NCBI GenBank assembly: GCA_004138175.2
Contig: RYFE02000035.1
Coordinates: 1-57,164, forward strand
Direction: 5' to 3'
Length of the DNA: 57,164 nt
Source: Chloroflexales bacterium ZM16-3
GTDB lineage: Bacteria; Chloroflexota; Chloroflexia; Chloroflexales; Chloroflexaceae
Shown here: positions 18,143 through 28,194 of the stretch, one piece after another
How positions within the stretch are numbered: position 1 is the first letter of the stretch
How the letters are laid out: each line of letters starts with the position of its first letter
Made by a program: the position numbers and the translations under genes
The notes under the pieces: model-generated
The model's database searches: none
Told to the model about the DNA's origin: nothing
The model's input: the letters and a program-made list of their open reading frames with translations, nothing else

Positions 18143-18498
18143 ACTGAGGCGCTGAGGCATGATTGCCTCAGCGCCTCAATATCTCAGCGCTTCAATATCT
18201 CAGCGCCTCAGTGATCTAGCAGGGCGACATCGTCTACACGAGGCACTGAGGCACGGAATCACTGAGGCACTGAGGCGCTGAGGCATGATTGCCTCAGCGC
18301 CTCAATATCTCAGCGCCTCAATATCTCAGCACCTCAGTGATCTAGCAGGGCGACATCGTCTACACGGTGACGCTCGCGCTCGACCAGCAGGCCCCCCGGC
18401 TGCGCTGGAAGCTGAGGCGCTGAGGCATGATTGCCTCAGCGCCTCAATATCTCAGCGCCTCAGTGCCTCAGCGCCTCAGTGATTCCGCGCCTCAGTGA
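18143..18498. repeat. CTGAGGCR octamer palindromic array, three blocks
   Basis: Three near-identical blocks (starting about 18143, 18241 and 18412) each run: CACTGAGG/CGCTGAGG units, a centre reading ATGATTGCC, then complementary CAGCGCCTCA and ATATCTCA units. Period is 8 bp with a 16-bp super-period. The first two blocks end in CAGTGATCTAGCAGGG, and the third abuts the glutamine synthetase stop with CAGTGATCTAG. Copied fragments of the upstream efflux gene lie between the blocks. This fills the whole convergent gap and holds no gene. Confidence 0.92.
18344..18410 (+). other. Copied 3' fragment of the membrane-fusion gene
   Basis: This 67-bp segment matches 18030-18096 in the upstream gene at all but about 2 positions. 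A shorter 23-bp copy of the same start lies at 18218-18240. Both follow the sequence GATCT and are flanked by octamer arrays. They are not translated as part of any gene. Confidence 0.9.
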
Positions 18499-18499
18499 T

Positions 18500-19927
18500 C
18501 TAGAAGCGGCCCCAGAGGTACTGGTTGGTCACCTCGTGGTGGAACTGCACCTCGGCGCGCTTGATCAGCGTGCCCAGCAGGCGCGGACAGCGGTTCGCCA
18601 CCGCCTCCTTGAGGTCGGCGTACTTCGTCTGGACATCCTCGCCGAGGGTATCCGCCATCAGCTGGCTGGCCCGGAAGTCGCTGATCGCGTCGTAGATGTT
18701 GTCGGGCAGGGTCGTGTCGCCCTGGCGCACGCCGGGGGCCGCATCGACGCCGCTGAGGCCGGCCTGGAGCAGCGCGTAGACCGCCAGGTGCGGGTGGGCG
18801 TCGGGGGCGATTGAGCGAACCTCGACGCGGGCCGTCTTTGCGTTGCCGATCGGGATGCGCACCATGGAGCCACGGTCGATCGGCGACGCCTTGATCTGGT
18901 TCGGCGCCTCGAAGTGCGGGTCGAGCCGGCGGTAGGAATTCACGCTACAGTTCAGCAGCAGGCAGAGGTCCTTGGCGTGGTGCAGGATCCCGTCCACAAA
19001 GTTCCATGCGTAGGAGGAGAGGCCCTCCTCACCGGCGGCGTCGTGGAAGAGGTTGGTGTCGCCGCGCGAGATCGAGAGGTTGGTGTGCATACCGTTGCCG
19101 TTCACACCGGTGACCGGCTTGGGCAGGAAGGAGGCGGTCATGTCGAGGCGGCTGGCCACCTGGCGGCAGATCAGCTTGTAGAGCAGGATCTGGTCGGCCG
19201 CGATCAGCGCCTCGGTGTAGCCATAGTTCATCTCGAACTGGGCAGGGGCCACCTCGGGGTGGTCCTTCTCGTTGGCGAAGCCCATGGCCCGCTGCACCTC
19301 GGCGGCGCTGTCGATAAAGGTGCGCAGCGGGTCGCCGGGCAGCGAGTGGTAGTAGCCCGAGGTGCTGACCATCTTGAACTCGCCCAGCTCGCGGTAGCGC
19401 TGCTCGGCGTTGCGGCCATCAAAGAGGAAGCCCTCGATCTCGTTGGCCAGGTTGACCGTCAGCCCCTCGCGGGCGTAGAGGTCTTCCAGGAATGCCTTCA
19501 GGCGCGAGCGCATGTCGCCGGGGTAGGGCGAGCCGTCGCGCTGGCGCACCTCGCCGAAGACGAGCACCTTGCCGGGGCCGAACACGTCGGACGGCAGCCA
19601 GTAGAAGGCCGCCCAGTCGATGCTCAGGCGCAGGTCGGACTCGACCTGGGCCGAGAAGCCACGGATCGAGGAGCCGTCGAAGGTCAGGTTGTCGTCTGAC
19701 CCGAGCAGAAACTTCTTATCGTAGTCGAGCATGTGCAGGCGGCCCTCAAGGTCGGTGAAGCAGACCGTGACGGCCTTGATGCGCTTCTCGGCTGCGAGGT
19801 AGGCCATGCGCTCCTCGCGCACCTGCGCGGCCGGCACGCGGTCGCGGCGCTGCTGCTTGACGCGAAGGTTAAGCTCTTCCAGCTGGTCGTAGGGGATCTC
19901 TAGAAAGTCGCGGAGCGGTGCGGACAT
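18500..19927 (-). CDS. glnA: Glutamine synthetase
   Basis: The 475-residue enzyme has the GS signatures FDGSSIRGF (near residue 85), NEIEGFLF, the ATP-site stretch FLPKPVTGVNGNGMHTN and the EAPNQIKASPIDR region. It condenses glutamate and ammonia with ATP in the cytoplasm. The length fits bacterial type I enzymes. The canonical Arg-rich segment reads RRLDPHFEAPN, somewhat diverged, so a GlnA-like paralogue is possible. The start at 19927 is supported by GGAGG about 10 nt upstream and by the family N terminus; upstream in-frame codons are untypical. The stop codon lies in the GATCTAG motif that also borders the octamer repeats. Confidence 0.92.
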   Translation of the reverse strand: MSAPLRDFLEIPYDQLEELNLRVKQQRRDRVPAAQVREERMAYLAAEKRIKAVTVCFTDLEGRLHMLDYDKKFLLGSDDNLTFDGSSIRGFSAQVESDLRLSIDWAAFYWLPSDVFGPGKVLVFGEVRQRDGSPYPGDMRSRLKAFLEDLYAREGLTVNLANEIEGFLFDGRNAEQRYRELGEFKMVSTSGYYHSLPGDPLRTFIDSAAEVQRAMGFANEKDHPEVAPAQFEMNYGYTEALIAADQILLYKLICRQVASRLDMTASFLPKPVTGVNGNGMHTNLSISRGDTNLFHDAAGEEGLSSYAWNFVDGILHHAKDLCLLLNCSVNSYRRLDPHFEAPNQIKASPIDRGSMVRIPIGNAKTARVEVRSIAPDAHPHLAVYALLQAGLSGVDAAPGVRQGDTTLPDNIYDAISDFRASQLMADTLGEDVQTKYADLKEAVANRCPRLLGTLIKRAEVQFHHEVTNQYLWGRF

Positions 19928-20044
19928 ACGCCTCTGGCCTCCAATAGGTAGAGCCGCCCGCCTCGTACGGGGGCGGCAACAGATGCCGCGATTGTACCAC
20001 CTTCGGATGCGGGCTGCGCGAACGGGTGTGAGACAAACGCGGGT

Positions 20045-20083
20045 ACAAAGCAGCGGCACCCCGGTGGGGTGCCGCTGCTTTGT
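20045..20083. terminator. Terminator hairpin downstream of the tricorn protease gene
   Basis: Perfect arms of about 18 bp (ACAAAGCAGCGGCACCCC and complement) around GGT. It lies 30 nt beyond the protease stop on the minus strand and before the glutamine synthetase start. The T tract is short. It would separate the two transcription units. Confidence 0.7.
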
Positions 20084-20112
20084 GTCTTCCGCCAATTTCA
20101 CGTCCTTCGCGA

Positions 20113-23100
20113 TCACACCTCGGGCAGGGTCGGCAGGCCCAGCCTCGGCCGCGGGCCGAACTCCGGCAGCTGCGGCGGGCTCTCCGCCATCAGCCGCAGC
20201 GCCTCGGCGATAGCCCGCTCAAGCTGCGGGTCGCGCCCGGCCACATAGTCCTGCGGCGCGATCTCCACCTCGATCGTCGGCTCGGTGCCGTAGTTCTCCA
20301 CGCCCCAGCCCACGTCGGGGAACCAGAACGAGTACTCTGGCTGCGTCGTGGTCGCCCCGTCCGAGAGGCGGTCGATCGGGCTGATCCCGATCACGCCGCC
20401 CCAGGTGCGCTTGCCCACCAGCGGCCCCAGGCCCAGCAGCTTAAACACGTGGCTGAAGATGTCGCCGTCTGAGCCGGCGCCCTCGTTGGTGATCGCCACC
20501 ACCGGCCCGATCAGCGAGTCGGCGGGGTAGGGGTCGGGCTGGCCCCAGCGCGACACGTCGTAGCCCAGGCGGCGGCGGGCCAGCTTCTCGATCAGCAGCT
20601 GCGAGACGTTGCCGCCCCCGTTGTAGCGCACGTCCACCACCATGCCCTCGCGGGTGCTCTCCATCAGGTAGCCCCGGTGAAACTCGGCGAAGCCCCACGG
20701 CCCCATGTTGGGGATGTGCAGGTAGCCCACGCGACCCTCGGTGGCCGCGTGGACGGCGGCGCGGTTCGCCTCGACCCAGGTGCGGTAGCGCAGCAGCCCC
20801 TCGCTGCTCATCGCCTTCACCGTCATCGTGCGCGGCTCGCCGCCGGCGGCGGGGGCGATGGTGAGCAGCAGGTCGGCCCCGGCCTGGTGTACCAGCAGCT
20901 CGCCGGGGCTGTGGCCTTTGCCCAGCCGCCGCCCGTTGATCGCCAGCAGCGTGTCGCCCGCCGACACGCCCAGTCCGGGGCGGGAGAGCGGCGACGAGGC
21001 CCGCTCGTCCCAGACATCGCCGGGCAGAACCCGCGTGATGGTGTAGCTGTCGCTCGCGTCGTCGTAGGCCAGATCGACGCCGAGGAAGCCCTGGCGGTAC
21101 AAGGGCGAGGGCCGGTAGTCGCCGCCCATCTCGTAGGCGTGCGAGGTGCCCAGCTCGCCCTGCATCTCCCAGAGCAGGTCGGAGACTTCGCCACGTGTGG
21201 CCACCCGGTCGATCAGCGGCAGGTAGCGCCGGTAGATCGCCTGCCAGTCCACCCCGGACATATCCTCGCTCCAGAACTGATCGCGCTGGAGGCGCCATGC
21301 CTCGCGGTACATCTGGTGCCACTCCTGGGGCGGAGACAGATCCACCTTGACCCGGCCAAGCTCAACCCAGCCGCTCTTGCGTCCGGGGCCGCCGTTATCC
21401 TTCGGCTTCTCGCCGGCCTTGATCACGCGCAGCCGCCGCCCGCTGCGGTAGGCCAGCGCCCGCGCGTCCTGCGAGAGGATAAAGCTGGAGACGCCGTCGA
21501 TCAGGGTTTCGCAGCTGCGCTCGGCAAAGTCGTAGACCTCCATGCGGCCAAGCTCATCGCTGGGCGAGCTGCTGAGCGCGCCGCGCAGCCCGTAGCTGGT
21601 GAAGATCGCCTTGCCCTTGATCCCAGCCACATTGCCGTAGATTCCCGTCGCCACCGGGAAGGCCACCACCCGGTCGGCGATGCCTTCCAGGTCGATCTGC
21701 ATAGCCTTGTCCTCGGGCTTCTCAGGATTGCCTTCGCCCTCCTTCTTCTCGCCATCATCCTTTTTCGCGCTCTCACCCTCCACATCCGCATCTTTCGGAT
21801 CTTTCGCGTCCGCATCTTTCGGATCTTTTGCGTCCGCGTCCTTCGCGTCCTTCGCTTTTTTTGTAACCCCGCCCGTCTCAAACGGCGAGGGCAGGTCGGC
21901 GCGCAGGGTGATCAGGAAGGGGCGGGCCATACGCGGGAAGGCCCATGCGAACTGAGCCTGGTCGCGCACGGGGTCGAAGTCGCGCTTGCCGATGAAGTAG
22001 AGGTAGTTGCCCTCGGGGTCCCAGGCCGGTGCCGTGTCGTAGAGCAGGGTCTGGGTGACGGTGTGGGTGGCCCCGCTGGCCACCTCACAGAGCCGGATCA
22101 CGCGGGTGCGGCGGGTGTCGGGGTAGCTGTAGGCCAGCCAGCGGCCATCGGGCGACCAGACGGCCCCGCTGATCCGCCCATGGGGGCTGTGGTCGAGGAC
22201 GCGCAGGGTGGCCGCCTCCAGATCGACCAGCAGCAGCTCGTGGCGCTGGTTGGTGATCGCGGCATGGTCGGCCTTTGGCGCGGGGCGCAGGCGCAGGGGA
22301 CGGCCGATATCGAGGCCGTCGAGGCGGCGCGGCGGCGCGGAGCCGTCGAGCGTGTGGATCTCCAGCGCCTCCTCGCCGCCAGAGTCGCTGAGCAGCAGCA
22401 GGCGCTTGCCATCGTGGAGGTAGCGGGCCATGCGCGTGCGGCCAGCCTCCTCGCCGTACTGCACCACGGCCCCGTCCCAGTTGCCCATGGCGAAGGCCCG
22501 GCCGCGCACGGTGAGGGCCAGGGATTTCCCGCTCGGGTGCAGGGCGTAGCTCTCTAGGAAAGGCTCGGCGGAGACAAAGCGGCGCTTGCGCTGGGGCTGC
22601 GGGCTATGCAGCTCCACCGGGATCACGCGGTGCTCGCCGCCTACAGGGTCGAGCAGCCAGAGGTCGGCCCCAGCGTGGTAGACGATCCGCCGACCGTCGC
22701 TAGAGGGGTGGCGCACATAGAAGTCGGCGTGGTCGGTGTGGCGGCGCAGATCCTCGCCGGAGGCCAGGCAGGAGTAGATATTGCCCACACCCTCGTGGTC
22801 GCTCACAAAGAAGATCCGCTCGCCGATCCAGATCGGCGCGGCCAGGTTGCCGCTGAGCCTGATCAATCGCCGCCAGTCCCCGCCGCCGTCCGGGTCCACC
22901 CAGAGGTCGCCGGTGCGACCGCCGCGATAGCGCTTCCAGCGGGCCAGGTCGGTGACATTGCGGGCGATCACCGCGCCGCCCTGGGGGCCGTAGCTGATGC
23001 TGAGGGCCGGGCCGGTGGGCAGGGGGCGCGGGTCGCCGCCGAGGTGCGGCACGGCGAAGAGCCTGGGCATGCCGGCGAAGGGCTGGCCGGCCTCGCTAGA

Positions 23101-23409
23101 GAAGATGATCTCCGCGCCGTCGGGCGACCAGCCGACCACCTGGGTGCGCGCGGCGCCGAGGAAGGTGAGCCGCCGCGACGGCCCGCCGACGGCGGGCATG
23201 ACATACACCTCAGGGCCGCCCTCATCGCGCCCGGTGAAGGCCAGCAGATCGCCGCTGGGCGAGAGCGCCGGGCGCAGCGCCTCGCCGGGGTTGGCCGTGA
23301 GCCGGCGGGCCACACCGCCGCCCGCGTCCACCGTCCAGAGATCGTCCTCGCACACAAACGCCACCGTATCGCCGTGGATGGTTGGAAAGCGGTAGTAGCC
23401 CTGGGTCAT
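20113..23409 (-). CDS. Tricorn protease homologue
   Basis: The 1098-residue protein follows tricorn order: N-terminal six-bladed beta-propeller (YYRFPTIHGDTVAFV onward), a second propeller to about residue 650, a PDZ domain (DTLLAINGRRL, about residue 830) and an S41-type core. The catalytic His lies in TSHAYE (about residue 755) and the Ser in GAGSDGD (about residue 976), matching tricorn H746/S965. Family knowledge: it trims peptides released by the proteasome or other ATP-dependent proteases. A charged linker (about residues 515-560) of KDADAKDP repeats is encoded by a 9-bp tandem array. The start at 23409 is chosen because the first propeller strand begins there; upstream in-frame codons are repeat-derived. 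Confidence 0.9.
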   Translation of the reverse strand: MTQGYYRFPTIHGDTVAFVCEDDLWTVDAGGGVARRLTANPGEALRPALSPSGDLLAFTGRDEGGPEVYVMPAVGGPSRRLTFLGAARTQVVGWSPDGAEIIFSSEAGQPFAGMPRLFAVPHLGGDPRPLPTGPALSISYGPQGGAVIARNVTDLARWKRYRGGRTGDLWVDPDGGGDWRRLIRLSGNLAAPIWIGERIFFVSDHEGVGNIYSCLASGEDLRRHTDHADFYVRHPSSDGRRIVYHAGADLWLLDPVGGEHRVIPVELHSPQPQRKRRFVSAEPFLESYALHPSGKSLALTVRGRAFAMGNWDGAVVQYGEEAGRTRMARYLHDGKRLLLLSDSGGEEALEIHTLDGSAPPRRLDGLDIGRPLRLRPAPKADHAAITNQRHELLLVDLEAATLRVLDHSPHGRISGAVWSPDGRWLAYSYPDTRRTRVIRLCEVASGATHTVTQTLLYDTAPAWDPEGNYLYFIGKRDFDPVRDQAQFAWAFPRMARPFLITLRADLPSPFETGGVTKKAKDAKDADAKDPKDADAKDPKDADVEGESAKKDDGEKKEGEGNPEKPEDKAMQIDLEGIADRVVAFPVATGIYGNVAGIKGKAIFTSYGLRGALSSSPSDELGRMEVYDFAERSCETLIDGVSSFILSQDARALAYRSGRRLRVIKAGEKPKDNGGPGRKSGWVELGRVKVDLSPPQEWHQMYREAWRLQRDQFWSEDMSGVDWQAIYRRYLPLIDRVATRGEVSDLLWEMQGELGTSHAYEMGGDYRPSPLYRQGFLGVDLAYDDASDSYTITRVLPGDVWDERASSPLSRPGLGVSAGDTLLAINGRRLGKGHSPGELLVHQAGADLLLTIAPAAGGEPRTMTVKAMSSEGLLRYRTWVEANRAAVHAATEGRVGYLHIPNMGPWGFAEFHRGYLMESTREGMVVDVRYNGGGNVSQLLIEKLARRRLGYDVSRWGQPDPYPADSLIGPVVAITNEGAGSDGDIFSHVFKLLGLGPLVGKRTWGGVIGISPIDRLSDGATTTQPEYSFWFPDVGWGVENYGTEPTIEVEIAPQDYVAGRDPQLERAIAEALRLMAESPPQLPEFGPRPRLGLPTLPEV
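21781..21860. repeat. AAGGACGCG-type 9-bp array encoding a linker in the tricorn gene
   Basis: On the minus strand the block reads AAGGACGCG twice, then AAAGATCCG/AAAGATGCG/GACGCG variants. The period of 9 keeps frame and gives K-D-A/K-D-P triplets. The identical unit AAGGACGCG occurs in the intergenic hairpin at 37965-38037. Confidence 0.8.
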
Positions 23410-23459
23410 CGTTCTGCTTTCTATGCCCAAGCGGCACGCATAGGGGGATGGAATCTTTT

Positions 23460-23481
23460 CGGAGAGGGCACGCCCTCTCCG
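23460..23481. repeat. Short inverted repeat upstream of the tricorn start
   Basis: CGGAGAGGG and its complement enclose CACG. It lies 50 nt before the tricorn ATG on the minus strand. It could affect that leader, but there is no T tract and the role is unknown. Confidence 0.5.
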
Positions 23482-23549
23482 AGCCTCTCCCATTGTAGCA
23501 TCACGCCGCCGCAGACGGCACGAGAATGTTGTTGAGCGTTTACTAGCCC

Positions 23550-23581
23550 TTAATGAAGATTTAACGTATCGGGCATACAAT
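23550..23581 (+). promoter_or_regulatory. Candidate PhoP-type box and -10 upstream of the PstS-like gene
   Basis: Two half-sites TTAATG (23550-23555) and TTAACG (23561-23566) are spaced 11 bp apart, the TTAACA-N5-TTAACA geometry of Gram-positive PhoP boxes. A TACAAT -10 follows at 23576-23581. The box covers the -35 region, which fits activation. The first gene downstream encodes a phosphate-binding-type lipoprotein. Confidence 0.4.
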
Positions 23582-23692
23582 GGCCAAGGCATTCGTTCCA
23601 CCTTCATAGCGGCCCGCTGTCGATGCAGACAGAACGCCCCCGTCGCCGGGTGCTAGAAGACGGCGGGCTGCCTGTGCGAATTCGGGGTTTAT

Positions 23693-24811
23693 GTGAGACA
23701 CTCGTCGGCCCTCATGATTCTCCTGGCGTGTCTGGTGTTTGCCTCCTGCGCCGCTCAGCCGCCAACCAGCCAGTCCACGGCCGCCACCCAGCCGCCCCCC
23801 CCCGGCCAGTCTACCACCGCAGTCCTCCATCCTACGACACCTGTACGTACGACCGCGACCCTCGTCCCGCCCGCCGGCACACCCGAGCAGCTGAGCGGCT
23901 CGATCATTATTGACGGCTCCAGCACCGTCTTCCCGATCACCGAGGCCGCCAGCATCGCCTTCCGCAGCTTCGCCCCCCAGGTCGAGATCCGCCTCGGCGT
24001 AAGCGGATCAAGCGGCGGATTCAAGAAGTTCTGCGCCGGCGAGACGCTGATCTCCGATGCCTCGCGTCCGATCAGCGCCGACGAGGCCCAGGCATGCGCC
24101 CAGGCTGGCATCAGTTATGTCGAGCTACCAATCGCCTTCGACGGCATCTCGGTGATGGTTCACCCGGATAACACCTGGGCCAACTGCATCACTGTGGCCG
24201 AGCTGAAGGCGCTCTGGGTGCCAGAGGCCGAGGGCGTGGTGACGCGCTGGAGCCAGCTGCGCCAGGGCTGGCCCGACACGCCGATCAGCCTCTACGGGGC
24301 CGGCGGCGACTCGGGCACCTTCGACTACTTCACCCACGCCATCGTCGGCACCGAGCGATCAAGCCGCAAGGACTATGTCGCCAGTGAGGACGACTATCTG
24401 CTCGCCCAGGATCTCGCCGCCGACCCTGCTGGCCTCGGATTCTTTGGCTATGCGTATTATGTCGAGTATGAGGGACGGCTGCGCGCCCTGGAGATCGACG
24501 ATGGCGAGGGCTGCGTGGCCCCCAGCGCCACCAGCATCGCCGACGGCAGCTACCAGCCGCTCTCGCGACCGATCTTCCTCTACGTGCGGGCCGACGCGCT
24601 GGATCGGCCCGAGATGCGCGCCTTCGTGGACTTCTACCTAACCAACGGGCCGGCCCTGGTGCGCCAGGCCCGCTACATTCCGCTGCCCGACAGCACCTAC
24701 CCCCTAGTCGCCCGCCGGGTCGAGCACCGGAGCACCGGCTCGGTCTTCAGCGGCGGGTCGCAGGTCGGCGTCTCGATCGAGGAGATCCTCCAGCTTGAAG
24801 GGGGACAGTAG
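23693..24811 (+). CDS. PstS-like phosphate-binding lipoprotein
   Basis: The 372-residue lipoprotein has a signal ending in FASC (cysteine about residue 19) and a proline/threonine-rich tether to about residue 63. The PstS fold follows: [33 protein letters not shown], and [18 protein letters not shown], the last two being phosphate-contact loops in the family. It probably binds phosphate outside the membrane. No pst permease genes follow. The next genes encode a histidine kinase (3 nt later) and a response regulator, so it may act as a sensor component. The start is taken as GTG at 23693 (ATG at 23714 is the alternative); the ATG at 23691 is out of frame. Confidence 0.85.
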   Translation: MRHSSALMILLACLVFASCAAQPPTSQSTAATQPPPPGQSTTAVLHPTTPVRTTATLVPPAGTPEQLSGSIIIDGSSTVFPITEAASIAFRSFAPQVEIRLGVSGSSGGFKKFCAGETLISDASRPISADEAQACAQAGISYVELPIAFDGISVMVHPDNTWANCITVAELKALWVPEAEGVVTRWSQLRQGWPDTPISLYGAGGDSGTFDYFTHAIVGTERSSRKDYVASEDDYLLAQDLAADPAGLGFFGYAYYVEYEGRLRALEIDDGEGCVAPSATSIADGSYQPLSRPIFLYVRADALDRPEMRAFVDFYLTNGPALVRQARYIPLPDSTYPLVARRVEHRSTGSVFSGGSQVGVSIEEILQLEGGQ

Positions 24812-24814
24812 GCG

Positions 24815-26481
<1,667 letters not shown>

Positions 26482-26485
<4 letters not shown>

Positions 26486-26850
26486 TAAAGACCATTCTCG
26501 TCGTTGACGATAACCACGACAACCGCACCATCATCGCCCAGATGCTCAAGATCAGCGGCTACCAGACGATCTGCGCCACCGACGGGCTGCACGCCCTAGA
26601 GCTGGCCGCCAGTGAGATGCCAGACCTGATCCTGATGGATCTCGCCATGCCCAAGCTTGATGGCTGGGGCGCCACAGAACGCTTGAAGGCTGACCCCGGC
26701 CTGTCCCACGTGCCGGTGATCGCTGTGACTGGCCACGTCACCCACAACGAGATCTCGCGGGCGATCCGTGTTGGCTGTGCGGACTACCTGGCCAAGCCGA
26801 TCGACTACGAGACGATGATCCTCAAGGTGCGCACCTACATAGCGGCGTAG
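26482..26850 (+). CDS. Single-domain response regulator (receiver only)
   Basis: A 122-residue CheY-like receiver. VVDDNHDN supplies the acidic pocket, the phosphoacceptor Asp is in LILMDLAMPK, the Thr in AVTGH, and the Lys in YLAKPI. There is no output domain, so it must act through protein contacts or a phosphorelay. The ATGA overlap with the kinase gene shows coupling and makes the kinase its likely donor. Confidence 0.95.
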
Positions 26851-26869
26851 GGACGCCAGCGTCCCCCCT

Positions 26870-26920
26870 GAACACGCGGGATTGCGCGAGCGCGATGCGC
26901 TCCTGCAATCCCGCGTGTTC
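26870..26920. repeat. Hairpin between the response regulator and patatin genes
   Basis: Perfect 16-bp arms (GAACACGCGGGATTGC and complement) enclose a 19-nt loop that itself contains GAGCG...CGCTC. It is likely the terminator of the signalling operon, though no T tract is present. Confidence 0.7.
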
Positions 26921-26974
26921 TCTCGTTCAATCCGGTGCGAGGGCGAATGGCGCAACACACGGGGAGGACGAGCC

Positions 26975-28096
26975 ATGGCAGAGCGAAAGAAGGCACTGGT
27001 GCTCTCGGGGGGCGGCGCACGCGGCGCCTACCACATCGGCGTGATCGAGGCGCTGGTAGAGGCCGGCTGGATGCAGGACGGCCAGGGGCCGGACATCATC
27101 GCCGGCACCTCAATCGGCGCGATCAACGCGGCCGCCCTGGCCAGTGGCCTCACGGCAGCCCGTATGCGCCAGCTCTGGATGCAGATGCACACCGAGGAGG
27201 TTCACCGGCTCTCCGACGATCTGCCGCCCCTGGCGCGTCCGCTGGTGCGCTTCCTGCTGCGCAGCGTGCTCACCTCGCAGGCCCACGGCGGCCCGGTCGG
27301 CTACAGCATGCCCGAGTCAGAGCGCGGCCAGAGCGCCCAGGGGCTGCTCGGTCGCATCGGCGAGCTCTTCAAGGCCAGGCCATTCCGCTCGCTGCTCGAC
27401 ACCGCGCCCTGGCGCAACACCCTCGCCGGCTGGATGGACTTTGATCGGATCAACGGGGCCGACGCCCCGGCCCTGCTGATCGCCGCCACCGAACTCCAGA
27501 CCGGCGCGCTGGAGGTGTTCTGCAACCGGCCCCTCGTCGGTCGCCCGGCCGAGCGGATCGGCATAGAGCACCTGATGGCCTCGGCCAGCATCCCGATCGT
27601 CTACCCCTGGACAGAGATCGGCGGCGGGAAGTACTGGGACGGCGCGGTGCTGGCCAACACGCCGCTCGACCCGGTGATCGACCTGGCCGGCGACGATGAT
27701 GTGGACATTATTGTGGTGATGATGACGCCCTGGAACGCCGACCCCAACACGCTGCGCGAGCGGGCCGGGATCATGCCCCAGGATCTCGTGCAGGCGCTGA
27801 CCCTCACCCTCGACTGGACGCTGCTGGCATCCTACCGGGTGGCCTTCGAGAGCCTCCAGCACCGCAACCGCCTGGCCGACGCCCTCGGCCGCCTGGAGCT
27901 GGCCGCCGTCGCCGTGGGCGACAGCAGCATGATGCCGACCGGCGTCATCCCGCGCCCGATCGCCCTGCCCACGGTGATCGCCCCCGAGCAGCTCATGCCC
28001 CTCGACTGGATCGTGGACTACGAGGAGGAGACGCACCTGCGGCTCTTCGCGCAGGGCCGCGCCGACGCCGTGCGCGCGCTCAGCGCACGCGGGTGA
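26975..28096 (+). CDS. Patatin-like phospholipase 1
   Basis: The 373-residue protein has the oxyanion motif SGGGARGAYHIG (near residue 10), the nucleophile elbow GTSIGA (Ser near residue 42) and the dyad Asp in WDGAVLANTPL (near residue 222). It probably hydrolyses acyl esters of lipids in the cytoplasm or at the membrane face. The start at 26975 is preferred over an in-frame ATG at 26882, which lies inside the preceding hairpin. No operon partner. Confidence 0.9.
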   Translation: MAERKKALVLSGGGARGAYHIGVIEALVEAGWMQDGQGPDIIAGTSIGAINAAALASGLTAARMRQLWMQMHTEEVHRLSDDLPPLARPLVRFLLRSVLTSQAHGGPVGYSMPESERGQSAQGLLGRIGELFKARPFRSLLDTAPWRNTLAGWMDFDRINGADAPALLIAATELQTGALEVFCNRPLVGRPAERIGIEHLMASASIPIVYPWTEIGGGKYWDGAVLANTPLDPVIDLAGDDDVDIIVVMMTPWNADPNTLRERAGIMPQDLVQALTLTLDWTLLASYRVAFESLQHRNRLADALGRLELAAVAVGDSSMMPTGVIPRPIALPTVIAPEQLMPLDWIVDYEEETHLRLFAQGRADAVRALSARG

Positions 28097-28125
28097 TCGC
28101 CCTGGGGCGCAGCCCCGATGTTTTT

Positions 28126-28180
28126 GATTGTTTTGCCAAGAATGGGCCAGCAAAGCTGGCCCATTCTTGGCAAAACAATC
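28126..28180. repeat. Constant-loop hairpin (loop GCAAAGC), 24-bp perfect arms
   Basis: Arms starting GATTGTTTTGCCAAG pair without mismatch over 24 bp around GCAAAGC (28150-28156). It sits between the convergent patatin and serine hydrolase genes, and TTTTTGATTGTTTT leads into it. A smaller GGG-GCGCAGC-CCC stem lies just before it (28105-28117). Confidence 0.9.
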
Positions 28181-28194
28181 TGGATAGTAGGCGG

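Noticed and set aside
18285-18482. Short open frame in the octamer array
   Set aside because: Repeat sequence plus a copied gene fragment; no start signal or family.
20677-22557. 626-codon plus-strand open frame opposite the tricorn gene
   Set aside because: Low-complexity GC-driven shadow of a clear protease gene.
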